Origin: Pseudomonadota bacterium
GTDB taxonomy: Bacteria; Desulfobacterota; Binatia; Binatales; Binataceae
Assembly: GCA_021325355.1 (NCBI GenBank)
Contig: JAJPHI010000023.1
Location: 62,001 to 126,000 of the forward strand
Direction of reading: 5' to 3'
Length of the DNA stretch: 64,000 nt
Positions 8,521 to 16,977 of this stretch are shown in pieces. The notes under the pieces are model-generated. The model was not told where the DNA came from. It searched no databases and saw only the letters and a list, made by a program, of their open reading frames with translations. The translations under genes and the position numbers were made by a program. The stretch's first letter is position 1; each line of letters starts with the position of its first letter.

Positions 8521-8976
8521 TCAGCCTGTGCGGTCGATCAGCTCGGCGAGCACTTGCGCGGCGTGGTCGCGTGGATCAACACTGTCGTAAACTCGCGCAA
8601 TCCGGCCGCTTTCGTCGATCAGGATACTGATGCGTTTCGCGTAGCGCGCCTTCGGGTTGTCGCACGCGCCGTAGGCCATCCCGAGCGACCGCTCAGTATC
8701 GCACAGGAGGGGAAAGTTATAGCCATTCTTGGCTGCGAACGCCGCGTTTTGCTCGACTGAATTGAAGCTCGCACCGACCACCACGATATTTTCGGCGTCG
8801 AAGTATTCCTTCTGATCGCGGAACCCGCGACCCTCAACCGTTCAGCCCGGTGTATCAGCTTCCGGATAGAACCAGATGAGAACCTTGCGCCCCCGATGGG
8901 CAGCCAATGAAAAACTGCGACCGTCATGGGTCGGCAATTCGAAGTCCGGCGCCAGGTCACCAGCTTTAACCGCCAT
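8521..8976 (-). CDS. Selenocysteine peroxiredoxin (BCP/AhpC-TSA family), in-frame UGA
   Basis: 151 residues if the UGA at 8844-8842 is read through as Sec45. Upstream sequence reads MAVKAGDLAPDFELPTHDGR then VLIWFYPEADTPG; downstream reads TVEGRGFRDQKEYF then VVVGASFNSVEQNAAF, ending LAELIDRTG. The UGA sits exactly where the peroxidatic Cys of the PxxxTxxC motif belongs (P38, T42, U45). The frame is intact on both sides. The resolving Cys usual five residues on is Arg here. Expected job: reduce hydrogen or organic peroxides in the cytoplasm using thiols. A hairpin suited to a bacterial SECIS follows at once. A nonsense pseudogene is possible but unlikely. Confidence 0.88.
8814..8832 (-). promoter_or_regulatory. 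Putative bacterial SECIS hairpin
   Basis: Read on the minus strand, TCGCGG and CCGCGA form a perfect 6-bp stem around loop GTT. The stem extends by a U-G and a G-C pair at its base (GG with TC). It begins 9 bases after the UGA, and the loop begins 17 bases after it with G as first loop base. Known bacterial SECIS elements are stem-loops just downstream of UGA with a G at the start of the loop, bound by SelB. Function is inferred from position and shape. Confidence 0.72.
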
Positions 8977-9032
8977 CCCGTGCCCTCCCGCTTCTCCTCA
9001 GCATCCCGCGTCCGCAGCTCCGGCACAAGCCG

Positions 9033-10178
9033 TCAGGATGGTGACAGCGGATGGCTATCGGGGGTTACCACCTGGCTCGGCGCGGCTTCGTCGGTCCACT
9101 GACGGATAGCCGGCGCGATCACTTCCTCGACTAGCACCTTGCATCCAGCCGCAATCGGAATCGCCACCAGCGCGCCCAGCAAACCACCAACCACGCCGCC
9201 CGCGAAGAGGGCGATAATCACCAGCGACTGCGAGATATCGGTCTGCCGCCGCATGATATTCGGCGCTATCAGATGCCCTTCGATCTGCTCAATCACCAGA
9301 TAGAAAATCACCGTCCAGAGGGCGAGGACCGGCGATTGCAACCAGGCCGAAAGAACCCCGGGGACAGCCGCCACAATCGGTCCGACATAGGGGAAGAACT
9401 CGCCGAAGGCGGCGAGCACGCCGAGCGCCAGTGCGTCGCGCACACCGAGCAGATAGAGGCCGAACCACACTGACGCGCCGACGACGAGCCCGCCGAGAAA
9501 CACCCCGCGAATATAGCCGCCCATCGCGGTCAGCATCCGCTCGACCACCTCGCGGACGCGTTCCTGCTGCTTCAGCGGAAACAGCGAACCGACCGCCGCG
9601 CTGATCTCCGGGAGGGCGAGCAACAGGTAAAAGGACAGGAAGAACATCAGCATGAGGGTGAACAGTCCGCCGAACAGCATCAGCGGAATCGCCGCAAAAC
9701 TGTCCAGATGCGCGGTCACCACCTGACCCAGATGGGGACTGGCGCCGCTCAGCCGCAAAAATCCTTCGTCCAGGCGGAGCTTGATTGGCCGCAGCAGGGT
9801 CCCCGAGCGATGAACAAATTCACCCAGTTCGGCATCCAATTGCGGCACCACGAACCAGGCGGTGGAGATCAGAAAGGCGATCAAGATGAGATAGACGACC
9901 GCCACGGCGACCGCCCGCCCGACCAGCCGCGCGAGTTGCAACGCCGGCGGATCGAGCGCGCTCGCGATCGTCAGACTGAGGATCAGAACCGCCAGGGCGA
10001 ACGCGAACACGCGCAGCGCGAGCAGCAGGCCGAGACCGAGGAAAATCGCAATAGCAAAGGGGATCGCCAGCCGAAACCAACTATCCGGTCGCGTCACCGG
10101 CATCGTGCGCACGATTACCGGCTCGCCGCCGGGGCGATTGACGCCGGTCAGCAAATTTTCTTCTGGTCGCACCAGCAT
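9033..10178 (-). CDS. AI-2E-family (PerM/TqsA) transmembrane permease
   Basis: 381 residues with about seven to eight hydrophobic segments. Examples are FAIAIFLGLGLLLALRVFAF at about 36-55, VAVAVVYLILIAFLISTAWF near 90-110, and a long pair around residues 165-190. Family signature pieces are the middle GVFLGGLVVGASVWFGLYLL, the FGEFFPYVGPIVAAVPGVL stretch and the IEQIEGHLIAPNIM motif. Members export AI-2 or other small molecules, or act as cation antiporters; the substrate cannot be told here. The start follows an AGGTCAGGGGG ribosome-binding site. Inner membrane. Confidence 0.88.
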   Translation of the reverse strand: MLVRPEENLLTGVNRPGGEPVIVRTMPVTRPDSWFRLAIPFAIAIFLGLGLLLALRVFAFALAVLILSLTIASALDPPALQLARLVGRAVAVAVVYLILIAFLISTAWFVVPQLDAELGEFVHRSGTLLRPIKLRLDEGFLRLSGASPHLGQVVTAHLDSFAAIPLMLFGGLFTLMLMFFLSFYLLLALPEISAAVGSLFPLKQQERVREVVERMLTAMGGYIRGVFLGGLVVGASVWFGLYLLGVRDALALGVLAAFGEFFPYVGPIVAAVPGVLSAWLQSPVLALWTVIFYLVIEQIEGHLIAPNIMRRQTDISQSLVIIALFAGGVVGGLLGALVAIPIAAGCKVLVEEVIAPAIRQWTDEAAPSQVVTPDSHPLSPS

Positions 10179-10265
10179 CCCCCTGACCTCGAGCGGAAAA
10201 TTCCGCGAAAAAGGCTAAACAGTTGCCCGTCTCCCCGTCGATGCTTCATGATGGAGCCCGCAACG

Positions 10266-10358
<93 letters not shown>

Positions 10359-10468
10359 CGAGCTGCGTTTTCTGATGGGCATCGGGGTTCATCAGCAAGC
10401 ACGATGCCAAGCTCCGGATAAAACGCGACAAAACGCCTCCGCAGGGGAGAGTGGTGGATTGCACGCGA

Positions 10469-10543
10469 TGGTGATCCCAGCGGGAGTCGAACCCGCGTTC
10501 CCGACGTGAGAGGCCGGTGTCCTGACCACTAGACGATGGGACC
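10469..10543 (-). tRNA. tRNA-Glu (anticodon CTC)
   Basis: On the minus strand the acceptor GGTCCCA pairs with TGGGATC (one G-U). The anticodon stem CCGGC/GTCGG holds loop CTCTCAC with anticodon CTC, and the T arm GCGGG-TTCGACT-CCCGC is perfect. CCA is encoded. It sits 12 bases from the tRNA-Gln gene on the same strand, so both likely share a transcript. Confidence 0.95.
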
Positions 10544-10555
10544 AGCGGTGATAGC

Positions 10556-10631
10556 TGGCTGAGGAGGGAGGACTCGAACCTCCAATCGCCTGATCCAGAG
10601 TCAGGTGGCTTGCCAATTAGCCGACTCCTCA
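10556..10631 (-). tRNA. tRNA-Gln (anticodon CTG)
   Basis: On the minus strand the acceptor TGAGGAG pairs with CTCCTCA. The anticodon stem CCTGA/TCAGG holds loop CTCTGGA with anticodon CTG, and the T arm is GGAGG-TTCGAGT-CCTCC. Discriminator G and CCA are encoded. A 5' U-A pair is usual for tRNA-Gln. Confidence 0.95.
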
Positions 10632-10812
10632 GCGGACTTACTGTTATACCCAATCGTCCGCCGGCGTTCCAATAGCCGATCGCGTTTCGTTACGAAAGGC
10701 CGTTTCCTAATTCCCTCCTTAAACGGCGCCGAGCGGCCGTAGCCGCCATCTTAGCAAGCAGCGAACGAGCTCGACGGCGGCTGCCGGCGTGCGGCTCGCG
10801 CAAGGCGGAAAG

Positions 10813-11907
10813 ATGTCTCTCCCAGAACACGCATCGCAGTGGGTGCCTTTGGACGCAATCGCGATCGTCCCCGGTCCGGGTGGTATCGTCGGATGCGCCC
10901 GCGCGATGCAGGTGATGCTCGAGGCGATCCGGCGCGTCGCCCCGTATAAGGGCACGGTATTGGTAATCGGCGAATCGGGCAGCGGTAAGGAGCTGGTGAC
11001 GCGCGCGCTGCATCTTTTAGGGCCTAATCCCAATGGCCCCTTCGTCGCGGTCAACTGTTCGAACCTCGTCGATGGACTCGCCGAATCACAACTTTTCGGC
11101 CACGTCAAAGGGGCTTTCACCCATGCCCGCGAGGCCCATAACGGTTACTTTCGCGAGGCCAACGGCGGCACCCTGTTCCTCGATGAAATCGGCGAACTGC
11201 CGCTGGCGATGCAGGCCAAACTGTTGCGGGCGACGGAGTCACTCGAGGTGCAGCCCGTCGGCTCAAGCGAGACCTACCGAGTCGATGTGCGAGTGCTGGC
11301 CGCGACCAACCGTGACCTGCGCGCGATGGTTAAAGCGGGAGAGTTTCGCGCCGACCTCTATTACCGTCTCGACGTCGTTCAGATTCGCATTCCGCCGCTG
11401 CGCGAACGCCGCGAGGATATCGCGCTGCTCACCGCCCATCTGGCCAGAGTTCACGGCGCGCGTCTCGGCCGTACCATTCGCTGGATCTCGAGTGGCGCGC
11501 TCGCCGCACTCGAAGCCTATCGATGGCCGGGGAATGTTCGCGAACTTTCACACGTTATCGAGCGATCGATCATGTTCGCCGAGGGTGACCGGATCGACCT
11601 GACAGACCTTCCGGCAGAGCTGATCGCGTCGTCGGCGGATGACTCTCACGCAGCGGTGACCCGGCGCTTGCCGCCAAACGAGCTGCAGACGGCGCCATCG
11701 CGTTCCAATACGCTCGAAGCGGTGCTCAAGGAGACAGTCGAGCGTTCACTTCGCGTCGCCCGCGGTGACTGTGCCGAGGCCGCACGCCTGCTCGGCATCT
11801 CGCGCCCGGCGATTTATCGCAAGATGGCGCGATTGGGCATCAATAACGCCTCGCTGCGTCAGTTTTACGGCCGCCAGCGCGGACCGAGCCGCGGGTTGCT
11901 CAATTAG
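10813..11907 (+). CDS. Sigma-54-dependent activator, second paralogue
   Basis: 364 residues from the ATG at 10813, preceded by AAGGCGGAAAG; an in-frame start eight codons earlier has no good ribosome-binding site. The domain plan matches the 7195-8346 activator: AAA+ with Walker A GESGSGKE (53-60), Walker B GGTLFLDEIG (118-127) and the WPGNVRELSHVIERS segment. A Fis HTH follows (CAEAARLLGISRPAIYRKM). The GAFTGA loop reads GAFTHA at 100-105. It lacks a sensor domain, so control must come from a partner protein or from expression. It could serve the sigma-54-like promoters near 24.4 and 51.9 kb (inference). Confidence 0.9.
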   Translation: MSLPEHASQWVPLDAIAIVPGPGGIVGCARAMQVMLEAIRRVAPYKGTVLVIGESGSGKELVTRALHLLGPNPNGPFVAVNCSNLVDGLAESQLFGHVKGAFTHAREAHNGYFREANGGTLFLDEIGELPLAMQAKLLRATESLEVQPVGSSETYRVDVRVLAATNRDLRAMVKAGEFRADLYYRLDVVQIRIPPLRERREDIALLTAHLARVHGARLGRTIRWISSGALAALEAYRWPGNVRELSHVIERSIMFAEGDRIDLTDLPAELIASSADDSHAAVTRRLPPNELQTAPSRSNTLEAVLKETVERSLRVARGDCAEAARLLGISRPAIYRKMARLGINNASLRQFYGRQRGPSRGLLN

Positions 11908-12121
11908 CTGCTCGCGATCGTCTCGTTTCACATTACTTCCCCTGTGGTAGGCTCAAGCCTCCTCAGATATATCGAGTGCTGGCTTCTACTCGCTATTCTG
12001 AGCTATGCTCGCGTTATTGAAAGTGCTTGGATTGGCATCGCCCATTAGAATTGATCAAAAGAGCCGGGCGCCTAATTGACGCACCGTGTGCGAGTAGCCC
12101 AAAGGGGGCTTCCAGCGTCCT

Positions 12122-12370
12122 ATGCCCAAACGAGTCTCCCAGCCAGCGCAGTCGGAAAAATCCACTCCGGTCACCGCGGCAAGAGCGCCGGTGATAAGTC
12201 CGATGCTGACGGCAAACGAGTTGGCCAACTATCTCCGCGTCAATCGATCGACCGTCTATCGTTTGCTGAAGCGCGGCGAGCTTCCAGGGTTTCGCATCGG
12301 CAGCGAATGGCGCTTCCAGATCGAGGAGGTCAACCGCTGGCTGAAGTCGCGCGGCGCAACTCTCGAATAG
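12122..12370 (+). CDS. Excisionase-type helix-turn-helix DNA-binding protein
   Basis: 82 residues. After a 28-residue Pro/Ser-rich leader comes a MerR/excisionase HTH: MLTANELANYLRVNRSTVYR, then LLKRGELPGFRIGSEWRFQ and a final EVNRWLKSRG. Such single-domain proteins serve as phage excisionases, but many chromosomal copies are small regulators. No integrase or att-like repeat is nearby, so a regulatory role is more likely. GGGGG lies about 13 bases before the ATG. Its targets are unknown. Confidence 0.8.
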   Translation: MPKRVSQPAQSEKSTPVTAARAPVISPMLTANELANYLRVNRSTVYRLLKRGELPGFRIGSEWRFQIEEVNRWLKSRGATLE

Positions 12371-12416
12371 TCGCGCGCTCTTGTCCGGTGATCGGCTCTC
12401 GATGGTACGATGAGCC

Positions 12417-13406
12417 ATGCCGATCACTGAGGCGGTACCCGCGCTTCCGCGTTTCGATCAGGTCCTGCGCGCCTTGGGTCTGCCGCAACTGAGTCGCGGA
12501 CAACCCGAAACCCTGCAGGTAAACGTCGGCAAGCTTTGCAATCAGGCGTGTCATCATTGTCACGTCGACGCGGGTCCGGCGCGGCGCGAAATCATGAACG
12601 AGGCGACGGCGCGGCGCGTAATCGGCCTGCTGCAGGCGTCACGTTCGGTCCGCACGGTTGATTTAACCGGCGGCGCGCCCGAGCTGAATCCGTTCTTCCG
12701 CCTGCTGGTTGCGGCCTCGCGCGAGGCGGACCGGGAGGTTATCGTCCGCTGCAATCTTACGGTCCTGTTCGTGCCAGGCATGGAATGGCTGCCGGAGTTT
12801 TACCGCGATTACGGCGTTCGCCTGGTCTGCTCGCTGCCCTGCTACGGCCCCGACAATGTGACGAAACAGCGCGGTGCCGGGGTGTTCGAGAAGAGCATCG
12901 ACGCGCTGCGATTGCTGAATCGGATGGGTTTCGGCACCGGGCGGCTGCGGCTCGATCTTGCGTACAATCCGGTCGGCCCCTCGCTGCCGCCACCGCAAGC
13001 CGCGCTCGAAGCCGAATATCGTCAACATTTGTCGCACGATTTCGGCATCAGCTTCGACCGCCTGCTGACGATCACCAATATGCCGATCAGCCGCTTCGCC
13101 GCTCAGCTCCATCGCGAGGGTCGATACGATGAGTACATGGGGTTGCTGGTCAATCACTTCAATCCGGCGACGGTCGACGGCCTGATGTGCCGGACGCTCG
13201 TAAGCGTCGGATGGGATGGCGGCCTGTACGATTGCGATTTCAATCAGATGCTGAGCCTGCCACTACTTGGTCGGCAGGGGAGGGCGGTCACGCTGGACAC
13301 GCTCGAAAGCCTTGACGAGTTGAGCGGCGCCGCGATCGTCACCGGCGCGCATTGCTTTGGTTGCACGGCCGGGGCAGGATCGAGCTGCGGCGGTACGCTC
13401 ACGTGA
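12417..13406 (+). CDS. arsS: ArsS-like radical SAM protein
   Basis: 329 residues. The radical SAM cluster motif CNQACHHCH lies near residue 42, followed by VDLTGGAPELNPFFR. The C terminus has the Cys-rich signature of the ArsS family: LYDCDFNQML and HCFGCTAGAGSSCGG. ArsS homologues act in arsenosugar biosynthesis, probably adding a 5'-deoxyadenosyl group to methylated arsenic. No ArsM-type methyltransferase is adjacent, so an arsenic role rests on homology alone. All family cysteines are encoded as Cys. A GT-rich spacer of 12 bases separates it from nuoA. Confidence 0.85.
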   Translation: MPITEAVPALPRFDQVLRALGLPQLSRGQPETLQVNVGKLCNQACHHCHVDAGPARREIMNEATARRVIGLLQASRSVRTVDLTGGAPELNPFFRLLVAASREADREVIVRCNLTVLFVPGMEWLPEFYRDYGVRLVCSLPCYGPDNVTKQRGAGVFEKSIDALRLLNRMGFGTGRLRLDLAYNPVGPSLPPPQAALEAEYRQHLSHDFGISFDRLLTITNMPISRFAAQLHREGRYDEYMGLLVNHFNPATVDGLMCRTLVSVGWDGGLYDCDFNQMLSLPLLGRQGRAVTLDTLESLDELSGAAIVTGAHCFGCTAGAGSSCGGTLT

Positions 13407-13418
13407 GAAGACACTAAG

Positions 13419-13787
13419 ATGAGTTCCGGAGTCGCGGTCTGGTTTCCTATCGGCGTGATGATCGTCGGCAGCGCGGTGGTTGTCGGCACGATGGTTTCGA
13501 TCAATCGGCTCCTCGGCCCGCGCGGTCGTGACAGCGCGGTCAAGAGCGAGGCGTTCGAGTGCGGAAATCCACCGAGCGGTGGCGCCTGGGGCCGCTTTTC
13601 GGTGCGCTTTTATCTGACGGCAATTCTCTTCCTGCTCTTCGATGTCGAGCTGGTGTTTCTCTATCCGTGGGCAGTCGCGTTGCGCGACCTCGGGATGTTC
13701 GGCTTTGTCGAAGCGCTGGTCTTTATCGCGGTGCTGGCGGTCGGTCTGATCTACGCCTGGCGCCGCGGCGCGCTCGATTGGACGTGA
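13419..13787 (+). CDS. nuoA: NADH-quinone oxidoreductase subunit A (orphan copy)
   Basis: 122 residues with three membrane spans at about 8-28, 66-86 and 93-113. Signature residues of NuoA/ND3 are present: EAFECGNPPSG in the first loop, whose Cys is the one that flips in active/deactive mitochondrial complex I, and FYLTAILFLLFDVELVFLYP. NuoA is a membrane subunit at the quinone-site hinge of complex I. No nuoB or other nuo gene follows; a glycosyltransferase gene is next. The other subunits are presumably encoded elsewhere, or this is an extra copy. Confidence 0.93.
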   Translation: MSSGVAVWFPIGVMIVGSAVVVGTMVSINRLLGPRGRDSAVKSEAFECGNPPSGGAWGRFSVRFYLTAILFLLFDVELVFLYPWAVALRDLGMFGFVEALVFIAVLAVGLIYAWRRGALDWT

Positions 13788-13868
13788 GCCGCGAACGCAG
13801 GTAACCAACCGCTTGCAAGCGCTTAACCTCGCCGAAGGTGGCTCTTTTGCCGCTTCGCGGGGGTCGTT

Positions 13869-14993
13869 ATGATCCATTCCTCGATGGCGGATGAATCGAG
13901 CGGGGTTGCAGACGCACCGGCGCGCGTCCTGATCGTCCTGCTCGGCTCGATTGGCGACGTCGTTCGCGCCCTTCCGCTGCTCGGACGCCTGCGTCAGAAC
14001 TGGCCGCGCGCGTATATCGCATGGGCCGTCGAACCGAAATCCGAGCCGATCTTGCGCGGCCATCCGTGGCTCGACGAAACGATCATTTACGATCGCTCGC
14101 GGGCGCCGCGCTCTTTCCTGACGTTTTTGCGCCACATTCGCCGCGGCAGGTTCGACCTTGCGATCGATCTGCAGCGCCATCTGAAGAGTGGAATTGTCGC
14201 CCTGGCCTCGGGGGCGCCGCGGCGCCTCGGTTTCGCGCGGGCCAACGTCAAGGAATACAACCACTGGTTTTCGACCGAGCAGATTCCGCCGCAGCCCGCG
14301 ATGCGTCTGAAGCTGATGCAGTATCAGCAGTTTGGCGATTTGCTCGGATTGGCGTCGGGTCCGATCGCTTTCGGCTTGCGCGGTAGTCCGGATGCCGATG
14401 AGCGAATCGCCGAGCTTTTGCAGCAGGCACCGCGCCCAATCCTCGGTGTGATTCTCGGTTCATCGTGGGCGAGTCGCCTTTATTTTCCCGAGGCAATCGC
14501 CGAGGTGGTGCGCTCCTTGAGCGTCGCCGACGATCGCGCGCCGGCGTTTTTCCCAGTTCTGATCGGCGGTCCCGACGATCGCGCGCTTGCCGCTCAGGTA
14601 GAGCATCATCTCGAGACACTGCCGCGACTCAATCTGACCGGTAAAACCCGGCTCGACGAGCTGCCCGCGCTTTTCCGCGCCTGCGCGGCGGCCTTCGCGC
14701 CGGATTGCGGGCCGATGCATATCGCGGCGGCCGTCGGATGTCCGGTGGTCTCGCTATGGGGCGCGACAGCCGCGCAGCGGTCGGCGCCCTGGGGCTTCGC
14801 CGATTTCGCGATCACCGGCGCGATCGGCTGCTCGCCGTGTTATTTGCGCCGCTGTCCAGTCGGACGCGAATGCATGCGACGGATCGATCCGGCAAGCGTG
14901 GCCGCAGCCGTCAGACGGGCCCATATGAGCCGGATCGCGCGAACCGAGGAAGATGCGAACGCTCGCCTGTCGGCGGTCGGAGGCGGGCGGTGA
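13869..14993 (+). CDS. Glycosyltransferase family 9 (heptosyltransferase-like)
   Basis: 374 residues. The N-terminal GT-B half shows VLIVLLGSIGDVVRALPLLG, the acceptor-side loop of WaaC/WaaF enzymes. The C-terminal half shows GVILGSSWASRLYF, FFPVLIGGPDDRALA and CAAAFAPDCGPMHIAAAVG, the donor-binding motif. CSPCYLRRCPVGRECMRRID is a Cys-rich tail common in heptosyltransferases. It probably adds a heptose (or similar sugar) to the LPS core at the inner face of the inner membrane. Stop and next start overlap (GTGA), coupling it to the kinase gene. Confidence 0.88.
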   Translation: MIHSSMADESSGVADAPARVLIVLLGSIGDVVRALPLLGRLRQNWPRAYIAWAVEPKSEPILRGHPWLDETIIYDRSRAPRSFLTFLRHIRRGRFDLAIDLQRHLKSGIVALASGAPRRLGFARANVKEYNHWFSTEQIPPQPAMRLKLMQYQQFGDLLGLASGPIAFGLRGSPDADERIAELLQQAPRPILGVILGSSWASRLYFPEAIAEVVRSLSVADDRAPAFFPVLIGGPDDRALAAQVEHHLETLPRLNLTGKTRLDELPALFRACAAAFAPDCGPMHIAAAVGCPVVSLWGATAAQRSAPWGFADFAITGAIGCSPCYLRRCPVGRECMRRIDPASVAAAVRRAHMSRIARTEEDANARLSAVGGGR

Positions 14994-15820
14994 TCCTCGC
15001 TCAATCCCGCCTCCATGATGGTTGGCTGCTGCGGCTCACGCTGCCGCCTGAGGTTGAGGGTTTGCGCGACGAACTGCTGCATCTGGTAGTACGTGCGGCG
15101 CGCGGACATGAGGTGGCGCCGCTACGAAGATCACGTCACGCGACCACCTTCAATGTGCGCTTCTCCGCGCGCGGATCGCGCTTCAGCCTGTACGTCAAAG
15201 CGATCGACGCCCCGGCCGGCTTCAGGCGCATCCGGAGAATCTTCCGAAGCGGACCCGCGATGCATGCGGCGCGGATCGCGCAGCGGCTGCAGGAGGTGGG
15301 TCTCGGCGCGCCATCGGCCTGGATCTGCGGACGCGAGCTCGCGACGCGGCGCGAGTTGATCGTGACTCCGCGCGCTCCCGGCAACGGGCCGCTGCGGACT
15401 TTGGCCGAAGCCGCTCGCTCGCCGCAGCAGAAATGGGCGCTGATGCGCGCCCTTGGTCGCGAGGTCAGCCGGCTCCATCGCGCCGGTTTTGTTCACGGCG
15501 ACCTGACGCCATTCAATATCTTTGTCGTCGCCGGAGAACCGCCGCGCTTCATCTTTCTTGACCACGAGCGCACTCGCCATCGCTTCTTCGGCGCCGGCCG
15601 CCGGCCGCAATTGCGTAATCTGGTGCAGTTGGGCCGATTCAAATTGCCGTATCTCAATGCGCGCGATCGCTTGCGCTTTCTCGCCGCGTACTGCGCCGAT
15701 ATGGGTTACGCGCATCCGCGCGAACACGTCCGCAGAGTTAATGCGATGCTACAGAAACGGCTGGAGCGTGACGGTGGCTTTCAGACGATCCCGCCTGTGA
15801 CGGGGTTTGGCCGGCAATGA
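14990..15820 (+). CDS. LPS-core kinase-like protein (WaaP/KdkA family)
   Basis: 276 residues from a GTG at 14990 that overlaps the GT9 stop. The protein-kinase-like fold shows the catalytic loop RAGFVHGDLTPFNIFV (HGDLTxxN) and the metal-binding FLDHERTR in place of DFxxR. This is how LPS kinases such as WaaP, InaA and KdkA look. It likely phosphorylates heptose or Kdo of the lipid-linked core in the cytoplasm. Context between GT9 and an acyltransferase supports an envelope-glycolipid role; the exact acceptor is not known. Confidence 0.78.
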   Translation: MILAQSRLHDGWLLRLTLPPEVEGLRDELLHLVVRAARGHEVAPLRRSRHATTFNVRFSARGSRFSLYVKAIDAPAGFRRIRRIFRSGPAMHAARIAQRLQEVGLGAPSAWICGRELATRRELIVTPRAPGNGPLRTLAEAARSPQQKWALMRALGREVSRLHRAGFVHGDLTPFNIFVVAGEPPRFIFLDHERTRHRFFGAGRRPQLRNLVQLGRFKLPYLNARDRLRFLAAYCADMGYAHPREHVRRVNAMLQKRLERDGGFQTIPPVTGFGRQ

Positions 15821-16629
15821 TGCCAGTCGATCCGAGTTCCCGTGCGCCGGCGGGCCTGCTTGCCCGAGCGTGGGGCGTTGCCGCGACGCTGCTTTCGGTT
15901 CTCTACACGATAATTCTGGTGATACCGGCGGCGGCGTTTGCGCGCTTCAACGACGGTCACCTGGTGACGCCGATTATGCGCCTGTGGTGCCGGTTGATCT
16001 TTCTAACCTGCGGCATTACGGCCGAGATCGAAGGGTTGGAGCATCTCGCCGGCCTCGACACCTTCATCCTGGTCTCCAACCACAAGAGTCTGCTCGATAT
16101 CCTCGCGGTGCTGCGATGGATACCGCGCGAGACCCGCTTCCTGGCCAAGCGCGAAATCATGAAGGCGCCGGTGTTCGGCTATGCGATGGCGCGGTCGGGC
16201 AATATCGTGATTGATCGCCAGAGCGGCGGACGCGCCGTGCGCCATGCGATCGCGACAATGCGCGCCGGCTACTGCCTCTGCGTCTTCGCCGAGGGCCACC
16301 GCTACAATGACGACCTGGTGCACGAATTCAATGAAGGAGCGGCGTGGCTCGCGCTGGCGACCCGGAGTCCGTGCGTGCCGATGGCGATAATCGGGAGCGG
16401 CGCGCTGATGCCGCGCGGCGCCAGATTTGTCGTCCCGGGGCGCCGTATCCGGATCGTGCTCGGCGCGCCGATCGGCGTCGAAGGTCTGCGCGGCAGCGAT
16501 CGCGCGGAGCTGACCCAGCGTCTGGAGAGCGCGGTGCGCGAATTGTACGCCAGTGCGTCGCATCGCGCCGCCGACGCTTCGTCGGCGCCCGCTAGGGAAG
16601 CGGCTCAGCCGCGACGATCGAAAATATAG
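15817..16629 (+). CDS. 1-acylglycerol-3-phosphate acyltransferase-like (PlsC family)
   Basis: 270 residues. A hydrophobic N-terminal segment (LSVLYTIILVIPAAAFA, about 28-45) anchors it to the membrane. The catalytic motif NHKSLLDIL supplies His-x4-Asp near residue 85, and FAEGHR near residue 152 replaces the common FPEGTR phosphate-binding motif. PlsC enzymes acylate lysophosphatidate; the GT9/kinase context also allows acylation of an LPS-type lipid. The ATG overlaps the kinase stop (ATGA). The last 25 bases overlap the convergent VOC gene. Confidence 0.87.
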   Translation: MMPVDPSSRAPAGLLARAWGVAATLLSVLYTIILVIPAAAFARFNDGHLVTPIMRLWCRLIFLTCGITAEIEGLEHLAGLDTFILVSNHKSLLDILAVLRWIPRETRFLAKREIMKAPVFGYAMARSGNIVIDRQSGGRAVRHAIATMRAGYCLCVFAEGHRYNDDLVHEFNEGAAWLALATRSPCVPMAIIGSGALMPRGARFVVPGRRIRIVLGAPIGVEGLRGSDRAELTQRLESAVRELYASASHRAADASSAPAREAAQPRRSKI

Positions 16630-16967
16630 AGCGGCACGCAGTTGGCTGATTGCGGATCGACGGCCACGACGCGGCGGCCGTTTTCAATCCGGATCGGCGC
16701 AACTTTCGCGCCCGCCTGACGCAGTGCCGCGCTCGCCGCTTCGACATCTTCCGCTTCGAGCCATACCGCGGCCAGGCCTTCGCCGCTCGCTGCGATCAGA
16801 TCGCTAACGGCCGCGCCCGAGCGCAGCCGAATCAAACCGTCGCCGATCGCGATCGTCGCCTCGTCGCCCTCTGTACGAATGCTTAGACCGAAGTTCTGCC
16901 GATAGATTCGGCTCGCGTCGGCGAGGTCCGCCGTTGCCACATCGACACTATCGAAGCGCTTGATCAT
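16605..16967 (-). CDS. VOC-family (glyoxalase/bleomycin-resistance fold) protein
   Basis: 120 residues forming a paired beta-alpha-beta-beta-beta unit: MIKRFDSVDVATADLADASR with YRQNFGL in the first half, LAAVWLEAEDVEAASAALRQ with a VVAVDPQSANCVPLYIF ending in the second. The family covers glyoxalase I, methylmalonyl-CoA epimerase and many dioxygenases. The usual metal-ligand His near the N terminus is Asp here (FDSVDV), so a standard glyoxalase is doubtful. It lies 10 bases downstream of the cupredoxin-like gene. Substrate unknown. Confidence 0.72.
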   Translation of the reverse strand: MIKRFDSVDVATADLADASRIYRQNFGLSIRTEGDEATIAIGDGLIRLRSGAAVSDLIAASGEGLAAVWLEAEDVEAASAALRQAGAKVAPIRIENGRRVVAVDPQSANCVPLYIFDRRG

Positions 16968-16977
16968 CAGAGCAATC

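Noticed and set aside
8619-9026. 135-codon minus-strand frame across the peroxiredoxin
   Set aside because: Out of frame with the clear peroxiredoxin sequence; it is open by chance in GC-rich DNA.
11945-12080. TTGGCATCGCCCATTAG considered as a sigma-54 promoter
   Set aside because: The -24 half fits, but the -12 element is ATTA instead of TTGC, which removes the invariant GC.
12122-12370. Excisionase-like HTH taken as a sign of an integrated element
   Set aside because: No integrase, phage gene or direct repeat beside the nearby tRNAs; small HTH proteins of this kind are common in chromosomes.
12417-13406. Possible second selenoprotein (ArsS-like C-terminal Cys motif)
   Set aside because: Every cysteine of the CTAGAGSSC motif is encoded by a Cys codon and the frame has no internal UGA.
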